From contig DAOVRJ010000012.1 in the NCBI GenBank assembly GCA_030628225.1, positions 1-18,396 on the forward strand: a DNA stretch of 18,396 bases, written 5' to 3'. This DNA comes from Candidatus Zixiibacteriota bacterium. GTDB lineage: Bacteria; SM23-81. Under the pieces are notes generated by a model. It saw only the letters and a program-made list of their open reading frames with translations, was not told the DNA's origin and searched no databases. The position numbers and the translations under genes are program-made. Of the stretch, positions 13,336 through 18,396 are shown in pieces. Numbering within the stretch: the stretch's first letter is position 1; every line of letters begins with the position of its first letter.

Positions 13336-14916
13336 TCAGGAGTTGAGTATTTTTTCAGCTTCCTCTTTGTCGGCATCCATGTCATAAGCAATGCCGCTTA
13401 TCTCAGCCGCCTCGTGTGTTAAGGAGACGATGTCATCCCGGGTGATGTGTTCCAGCGCAAATTTCCTGGCACCGCACATCAACTGCTTGACCCCCTGCTC
13501 AAGACGCGTCATATAAGTGTAGAGCCCGAGAGCACCAGAAGGGATTTTTTGGAAATCTGCACCATATTTTTGCTTGAGCTCAGGTGCTGTGATAAATGTT
13601 TCCTCTATCGTGTTGCCAAACCTCTCAATATAGACAGGCGTTGAGCCCTCTTCGATCCTCTTGCCGATATTTTTCCCTACCATAGCGGCGGCAAGTGGTC
13701 CCCTGGCCATGCCGATCAATTTGAAGTAAGGAGCGCCCAGGGCGAGTCCCTTGAAGATATGATCCTCCAGAACAGATCCGCCGGCAATCGCGATATCTGG
13801 AATATGCTTACCTTTCTTGGCCAGCTTGTCTAGGTAACGGTAAAGCAGCGACCAGAGCTCCACGCCGGGAACACCCCATTCGCACATCATCCGCCATGGA
13901 CTCATGCCGGTTCCGCCGCCCGCACCATCAACGGTCAGCAAGTCGATCTTCGCCTCGGAGCTCCACTTCACAGCACGAGCAAGGTCGCTGGGTCTATAGG
14001 CGCCCGTTTTCAGGAATACATACTTTGCGCCCGCCTTGCGCAGCTCTTCAGCTCGTGCGTAAAAGGCCTCTTCCTCTGCCATGCCTATCCTCGAATGGCG
14101 CTCAAATTCGTGAAAAGCGCGCCGCTCAAAGGCAGCGATCACGTTCTTATCGTGCGGATCCGGCAGAACCACATATCCTCTATCTTTCAACATCTGGGCG
14201 CGTTTAAGATCCTTTATCTTTACCTCGCCCCCGATATCCTTTGCGCCCTGACCCCATTTCATCTCTGCCACCTCAACGCCGAGCTTTTCGATCACATACT
14301 CCTGCACGCCGAGCCTGGTATCCTCTACATTTGCCTGCACGACGATGGTGCCATAACCATCCTGTTGCCATTCTTTGAAAAGCCTGATTCGCCTCTCCAT
14401 TTCAGGGGAGCGAACGATCCGGCCATTTTTGATTTCGCTCGCTGAGTCCATACCGCAGACATTCTCACCAACTGTGAGGATGATGCCTGATAGCGCAGCA
14501 CCAATAGCCAGCCCTTCCCAGTTGTTTTTGGCGATAGCGGTCGAACCCAGCCCGGGAATAACAATGGGTAATCTTAGCTTTATGCCTTTATCGTGTCCTA
14601 TTCTTTGTTCTAAATTCACTTTGGGGAATATCGCCTTGTCCGAGTCGGCTTCTATCCCGTAAGCGCCTCTGCACGAGCCAAGGATGTTGAAATGTGAGAG
14701 ATCAACGGGATATTCCTTCTGTCCTGCCGAGGTAATTATCCCAAAAGGCTGAGGATAGATGGCTTCTGTGCCCCGGTAGGCGGATTTGCCGATTTCACAC
14801 ATGCCGATGCAGCCGTCCACACAGGTCGCGCACATTCCACTTATCGGGACGATGGAATCTTCTGTCCTGTTCTTCGTTAATGTCGCCGCTGTTGCGTTTA
14901 TTTTTGTTAAGCTCAT
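13336..14916 (-). CDS. FMN-binding glutamate synthase (GltB) central-domain protein with N-terminal Cys motif
   Basis: 526 residues, ATG 14916 after AAGGAGGC. The body matches the FMN-binding synthase domain of glutamate synthase: LRLPIVIPGLGSTAI, LTVGENVCGMD, VEVAEMKWGQGAKDIGGEVK, LLTVDGAGGGTGMSPW and IAIAGGSVLEDHIFKGLALGA are visible in order. There is no glutaminase domain or N-terminal nucleophile Cys, so ammonia transfer would need another subunit. The 3Fe-4S motif of classical GltB (Cys...CH.N.CP after the ALGA region) is absent; the matching stretch reads MARGPLAAAMVGKNIG. Instead residues 29-40 have C-x2-C-x3-C-x3-C (CATCVDGCIGMC), a likely Fe-S site. It is the last large gene of the redox operon. 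It could be an archaeal-type split glutamate synthase subunit or an FMN redox subunit with another job. Confidence 0.85.
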   Translation of the reverse strand: MSLTKINATAATLTKNRTEDSIVPISGMCATCVDGCIGMCEIGKSAYRGTEAIYPQPFGIITSAGQKEYPVDLSHFNILGSCRGAYGIEADSDKAIFPKVNLEQRIGHDKGIKLRLPIVIPGLGSTAIAKNNWEGLAIGAALSGIILTVGENVCGMDSASEIKNGRIVRSPEMERRIRLFKEWQQDGYGTIVVQANVEDTRLGVQEYVIEKLGVEVAEMKWGQGAKDIGGEVKIKDLKRAQMLKDRGYVVLPDPHDKNVIAAFERRAFHEFERHSRIGMAEEEAFYARAEELRKAGAKYVFLKTGAYRPSDLARAVKWSSEAKIDLLTVDGAGGGTGMSPWRMMCEWGVPGVELWSLLYRYLDKLAKKGKHIPDIAIAGGSVLEDHIFKGLALGAPYFKLIGMARGPLAAAMVGKNIGKRIEEGSTPVYIERFGNTIEETFITAPELKQKYGADFQKIPSGALGLYTYMTRLEQGVKQLMCGARKFALEHITRDDIVSLTHEAAEISGIAYDMDADKEEAEKILNS

Positions 14917-14941
14917 TTTTGAAGCCTCCTTTTTTGAGCCT

Positions 14942-15026
14942 ACAGCGTACAGTCAACAGCGTACTATTATTAGCTGTTAGCTGTTAGCTGTCAGCTGTTA
15001 GCTGTCTGCTGTTAGCTGTCAGCTGT
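14942..15026. repeat. heptanucleotide tandem array, 8 units of TAGCTGT type, with degenerate flank
   Basis: 14971-15026 splits exactly into eight 7-mers on the plus strand: TAGCTGT three times, CAGCTGT, TAGCTGT, CTGCTGT, TAGCTGT, CAGCTGT. Left of it, ACAGCGTAC occurs twice 14 nt apart (14942-14950 and 14956-14964), suggesting an older degenerate part of the same 7-nt periodicity. The array fills most of the gap between the Fe-S subunit and the GltB-like gene, and its right end lies inside the Fe-S gene: the stop codon at 15019-15021 is formed by array sequence. Units contain the palindrome AGCT, so the RNA could form several short hairpins. Confidence 0.92.
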
Positions 15027-15702
15027 CTTCCTTCACGCACGTTCCGCATTCACCTTTCAAACCCATCCAGCAAGCGTAGTTGTCATAAACATCAAGGCAG
15101 GTGGGCTGAAGGCTGTTTTCACATCTGCCGCATATCACATTTTCTGCTTTTGCGCCCTCGCACCGTAAATTGCATACAGGACAGATGTACATACAACCAC
15201 CGCACCTCCTGCAGTCCTCCGAAGTTTTATCAAATGGAGTGGATATTTTTAGTTTGCTCCCCCGATCGATAAACCCGATGGCTTTTGCCATCATCTGTTC
15301 TTCACACATCCGCACGCACAGCCCGCAATAGATGCAATCTTCCCATTTGGGCTTGAACCTGATCCGCGTCAGGCCCATCTTCGCTGCCAGATCTTGCAGC
15401 GTCTTAGATGTGGGGCACTGCGCGATCAACAACTCGAGGATCATCTTCCTCGATTCCACGACCCGTTTCGTTGCCGTGCGGACTTTTAGTCCTTCTTCGA
15501 CAGGATATGTGCATGAGGTCACTAACTTAGCTTTTTGGCCTTCTCCTATCTCGACGAGACATAAACGGCAACCGCCCCAGGCTGAAAGTCCCTCGCGGTA
15601 GCAAAGCGTGGGGATGTCTATCCCCAGGAACTTTGCGGCATCGAGTATTGTCCAGCCCTCCCGGGCATCAATCTCAATTCCATCGATCTTTATTTTAGGC
15701 AT
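15019..15702 (-). CDS. iron-sulfur subunit: 2Fe-2S (NuoG/HoxU-like N-terminus), two 4Fe-4S motifs and Cys-rich tail
   Basis: 227 residues. The ATG directly follows the stop of the NuoF/GltD fusion (TAAATG), with AGGAGG inside the end of that gene, so the two are coupled. Residues 1-80 are a 2Fe-2S ferredoxin domain with Cys34, Cys45, Cys48 and Cys64. The RKMILELL..LQDLA segment (86-106) is like NuoG/HoxU, but the His-Cys ligands that normally follow it are absent. Then come two 4Fe-4S motifs: Cys123/126/129/133 and Cys164/167/170/174. Residues 177-222 add eight more cysteines (177, 181, 191, 194, 202, 211, 219, 222), not usual in this family. The protein should pass electrons between the NuoF module and another partner. 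A hydrogenase or formate dehydrogenase catalytic domain is not attached. Confidence 0.87.
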   Translation of the reverse strand: MPKIKIDGIEIDAREGWTILDAAKFLGIDIPTLCYREGLSAWGGCRLCLVEIGEGQKAKLVTSCTYPVEEGLKVRTATKRVVESRKMILELLIAQCPTSKTLQDLAAKMGLTRIRFKPKWEDCIYCGLCVRMCEEQMMAKAIGFIDRGSKLKISTPFDKTSEDCRRCGGCMYICPVCNLRCEGAKAENVICGRCENSLQPTCLDVYDNYACWMGLKGECGTCVKEDS

Positions 15703-18396
15703 TTATGCCTCCTGTTCGACCAAGGAACCTTCTTTGAGTTTTTCTAAGAACCTCTGCCCATCTTCTGTCTCAAGCTCGCATCGCAGACATCTTTTTGCTT
15801 CTTTTATTGCCTGCTCTTCCGTTAAGCCCTGGTCGACTTCTTGGAAATTAGACTTTCTCTCTGCAGGAGACAACTGGGCCATTGCTGGTCGCTTTGCTGT
15901 TAATAGTTCCTCAAGCTCCTCATCGGAAAGCTCGAGGGGCTCTATGTACTTTGAGGGTCTTGTTAACTTGTATTCGCGCTTTATTTCTTCTCCCCGTAAA
16001 AATTTATCAATAGATTCAGCAGCAATCTTGCCAGATGCGACTGCATCAACGACAGTGTTGGGTCCCGTTACCAAATCGCCACCTGCGAAAACGCCGTCTC
16101 TATCTGTAGTAAACGTTTCCTGGTCAGCGACAAGCGTTCCTCTGCGAGAGACCTTCAGTCCGGAGTCCTCTTGAATGAAAGAGACATCGGGCTGCTCCCC
16201 GATGGCCACGATCAAAGTGTCAAGTTTTACCTCAAATTCTGAGCCTTCGATAGGAACAGGTCTTTTTCTGCCGGATTCGTCCACCTTGCCCAGTTTCATC
16301 CGCATAAATTCACAGGTTTTCAATTTTCCATTCTCAGCAATTACTTTTTTCGGTGTGACCAGGAACTCGATCTTGATTCCTTCTCCGATAGCTGCTTCGA
16401 CTTCCTCTTCGTATGCCGGCATCTCGGCAATTGTCCTTCTATAGAAGATGGTCACATTTTCAGGCATTCCAGTGCGCAATACTGCTCGGGCAGCATCTAC
16501 GGCTGAATTTCCTCCTCCGATCACTCCAACATTCTTGCCGATTTTTATTTCCTGGCCAAGGTTTATGGATGTTAGCACTTGCATGCCAGGCAGGACACCT
16601 TCGACATCCTCGCCAGGCATATTCAACTTCCACGACTTATGGGCACCACTGGCAAGAAACATCGCTTTATAACCCTGCTTAAATAAACTGTCTATAGTAA
16701 AATCTTTGCCGAGTGTTTTATTAGTTTGAATCTTAACACCTGAGCTTTTAATGAAGTCGATATCAGTCTTTAATATTTTTCTAGGCAGCCTGTATTCCGG
16801 TATTGCTACGGCAAGCATGCCTCCGATAACGGGTAATTTCTCGAATATGTCAACCGCATAACCCTTCTGGGCAAGATAAAACCCGCAGGTTAAGCCAGCC
16901 GGTCCGGAGCCGATTATTGCTATTTTGCCCTGTTTGTTTTTCGCTACTGATTCTATTTTGAGGGCGAGATTGTTCCTCAAGCCATAATCAGTCGCAAACC
17001 TTTTCAGATCTCTGATGGCAATGGGATCTCCGCCCTCACCTGCTCGACACTTTGCTTCACAGGGATGGTTGCATACGCGAGCGAGAACAGAGGCTAAAGG
17101 ATTATCCTTTTTAATGATCTGCAGAGCCTCAGCATATTTCTTCCTGGCGATTAAAGAAATGTAAACCGAGGCTTCTGTGTCTATTGGACAAGTATGTTGG
17201 CAGGCCGAAGAGATTATCTCTTGACATACCGCCGCTGTGCATCTCTTTTTTGTAATATGATCGATGTATTCGTTCCTGAAATGGTGAAGAGTTGCCAGGA
17301 CAGGATTTGGCGCCGTTTGACCGAGCCCGCAGAGGGAAGTTTCTTTTATCACAACTCCTAATTCCTCAAGGAGGTTGAGATCTTCCTCCGTTCCCTTACC
17401 TGTAGTGATATCGGTGAGTATTTCGAACATGCGCTGGGTGCCTTCCCTGCAGGGAACACATTTGCCGCAGGATTCATCCTTAAGGAAATTGATGAAATAC
17501 TTGGCCACATCGACCATGCAGGTATTCTCGTCCATGACGATCATACCGCCAGAACCCATCATTGAGCCCACTTCGGTTAATCGTTCATAATCGATAGGTA
17601 AGTCGAGTAACTCCTTAGGGATGCAACCTCCTGAAGGTCCACCTGTCTGAACAGCTTTGAATTTACGATTTTTAGGAATCCCCCCGCCGATATCATAAAT
17701 AATTTCCCGGAGAGGCATACCCATTGGAACCTCAACCAAACCGGTGTTATTTATTTTACCAACAAGGGAGAATATCTTTGTGCCTTTGCTTGTCTCCGTT
17801 CCGATGCTGGCAAACCAGTCGGCTCCCTTATTAATGATTTGGGGCACGTTTGCCCAGGTCTCAACATTATTGATTACCGTTGGCTTGCCCCAAAGTCCTT
17901 TCCTGACCGGAAAAGGTGGTCTTTGTTTGGGAACTCCTCTGGAGCCCTCTATGGATTGAATGAGAGCGGTTTCCTCGCCACAGACAAAGGCACCGGCACC
18001 TTTTATGATTTTAATATCGAAACTGAATCCCGAACCAAGTATGTTTTCACCTAACAAACCAAGTTTCTTCGCCTGTTCGATGGCCATGGATATATGTTTG
18101 ACAGCCAGTGGATATTCTTCGCGTACATAAATCCAGCCTTGGCAGGCACCTATTGCATACGCTCCCAGTATCATTCCTTCAATAACGCTATGCGGATTGC
18201 CCTCCAGAAGACTCCTGTCCATGTAAGCGCCTGGATCGCCCTCATCGGCGTTGCAAATTACATATTTAGGCTCGCCCTTCGCTTTTCTGCAAAAATCCCA
18301 TTTGAATCCAGTGGGAAATCCGGCTCCCCCTCTGCCCCTTAACTGAGATTTTTTGATGACCTGGATAACTTCCTCAGAAGCCATTTTGCTTATTGC
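15703..18396 (-). CDS. NuoF-like NADH module fused to GltD/NfnB-like NADPH module (5' end outside window)
   Basis: 897 residues are visible and the frame is still open at 18396; family alignment places ATG 18384 inside the domain, so the true start lies beyond the edge. Numbering from that Met: [11 protein letters not shown] (16-26) binds [18 protein letters not shown] (129-142) belongs to the FMN site, and SCGKCVPC (305-312) with Cys352 forms the N3-type 4Fe-4S cluster of NuoF. The second half is GltD-like: Fe-S cysteines at 395, 399, 438, 442 and 446, FAD Rossmann motif GSGPAG (492-497), NAD(P)H motif GGGNSA (623-628), YRRT.AEMPA (648-657) and [19 protein letters not shown] (767-785). One chain thus has two pyridine nucleotide sites and two flavins. 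It precedes the Fe-S subunit and GltB-like genes in the same operon. Confidence 0.9.
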   Translation of the reverse strand, partial: AISKMASEEVIQVIKKSQLRGRGGAGFPTGFKWDFCRKAKGEPKYVICNADEGDPGAYMDRSLLEGNPHSVIEGMILGAYAIGACQGWIYVREEYPLAVKHISMAIEQAKKLGLLGENILGSGFSFDIKIIKGAGAFVCGEETALIQSIEGSRGVPKQRPPFPVRKGLWGKPTVINNVETWANVPQIINKGADWFASIGTETSKGTKIFSLVGKINNTGLVEVPMGMPLREIIYDIGGGIPKNRKFKAVQTGGPSGGCIPKELLDLPIDYERLTEVGSMMGSGGMIVMDENTCMVDVAKYFINFLKDESCGKCVPCREGTQRMFEILTDITTGKGTEEDLNLLEELGVVIKETSLCGLGQTAPNPVLATLHHFRNEYIDHITKKRCTAAVCQEIISSACQHTCPIDTEASVYISLIARKKYAEALQIIKKDNPLASVLARVCNHPCEAKCRAGEGGDPIAIRDLKRFATDYGLRNNLALKIESVAKNKQGKIAIIGSGPAGLTCGFYLAQKGYAVDIFEKLPVIGGMLAVAIPEYRLPRKILKTDIDFIKSSGVKIQTNKTLGKDFTIDSLFKQGYKAMFLASGAHKSWKLNMPGEDVEGVLPGMQVLTSINLGQEIKIGKNVGVIGGGNSAVDAARAVLRTGMPENVTIFYRRTIAEMPAYEEEVEAAIGEGIKIEFLVTPKKVIAENGKLKTCEFMRMKLGKVDESGRKRPVPIEGSEFEVKLDTLIVAIGEQPDVSFIQEDSGLKVSRRGTLVADQETFTTDRDGVFAGGDLVTGPNTVVDAVASGKIAAESIDKFLRGEEIKREYKLTRPSKYIEPLELSDEELEELLTAKRPAMAQLSPAERKSNFQEVDQGLTEEQAIKEAKRCLRCELETEDGQRFLEKLKEGSLVEQEA

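Noticed and set aside
13336-14916. Naming the gene gltB as a full glutamate synthase large subunit
   Set aside because: Only the FMN domain is present; the glutaminase and GXGXG domains and the 3Fe-4S cysteines are missing, so the full reaction cannot be assumed.
14971-15026. Short repeats that could be mistaken for a CRISPR array
   Set aside because: The units are 7 nt and contiguous with no spacers; this is a simple tandem repeat.

Overview
The window looks like the chromosome of an anaerobic, probably diderm bacterium. The evidence is a lipobox lipoprotein beside a secreted LysM protein, a non-discriminating-type aspartyl-tRNA synthetase, and a flavin/iron-sulfur NAD(P)H-linked complex of the kind found in strict anaerobes. 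I cannot name a phylum from sequence alone. The window falls into three parts.

Plus strand, about 1-9036 (GC-rich, housekeeping): the C-terminal end of a TolB/WD40-like beta-propeller protein, then aspS, then a small coiled-coil lipoprotein and a secreted coiled-coil protein with two LysM domains, which have their own promoter-like sequence and a strong hairpin terminator after them. Next comes a tightly packed operon phoH - pgpH-like (7TM-HD) - ybeY - corC-like, with overlapping genes. An initiator tRNA-fMet follows with its own sigma70-like promoter and a terminator. The block combines RNA and ribosome quality control (YbeY, PhoH/YbeZ, CorC/YbeX-like) with a predicted cyclic-di-AMP phosphodiesterase.

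Minus strand, about 9094-13200 (accessory): this mixed region lies between the tRNA terminator and a bidirectional terminator at 13202-13234. It holds half of a GyrI-like domain (remnant), a small HD-like protein whose HD motif reads ID, a strikingly AT-rich overlapping pair (dipeptide epimerase of the enolase superfamily plus a PLP-dependent alpha-oxoamine synthase), a MazG-like nucleotide pyrophosphohydrolase, and the C-terminal remnant of an HNH-type restriction endonuclease. Remnants, base-composition contrast and tRNA adjacency suggest repeated gain and loss, but no integrase or att duplication is visible.

Minus strand, 13255-18396 (redox operon, running in from beyond the right edge): a NuoF-like NADH/FMN/4Fe-4S module fused to a GltD/NfnB-like FAD/NADPH module, an iron-sulfur subunit with a 2Fe-2S domain, two 4Fe-4S motifs and an extra cysteine-rich tail, and an FMN-binding GltB-like protein that lacks both the glutaminase domain and the usual 3Fe-4S cysteines but carries its own N-terminal four-cysteine motif. 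Together they could join NADH, NADPH, iron-sulfur and FMN redox centres in one complex, perhaps an electron-bifurcating transhydrogenase or a divergent glutamate synthase. A heptanucleotide tandem array supplies the stop codon of the iron-sulfur subunit and separates it from the GltB-like gene.

The best candidates for something undescribed are the redox operon and the oxoamine synthase/epimerase pair.
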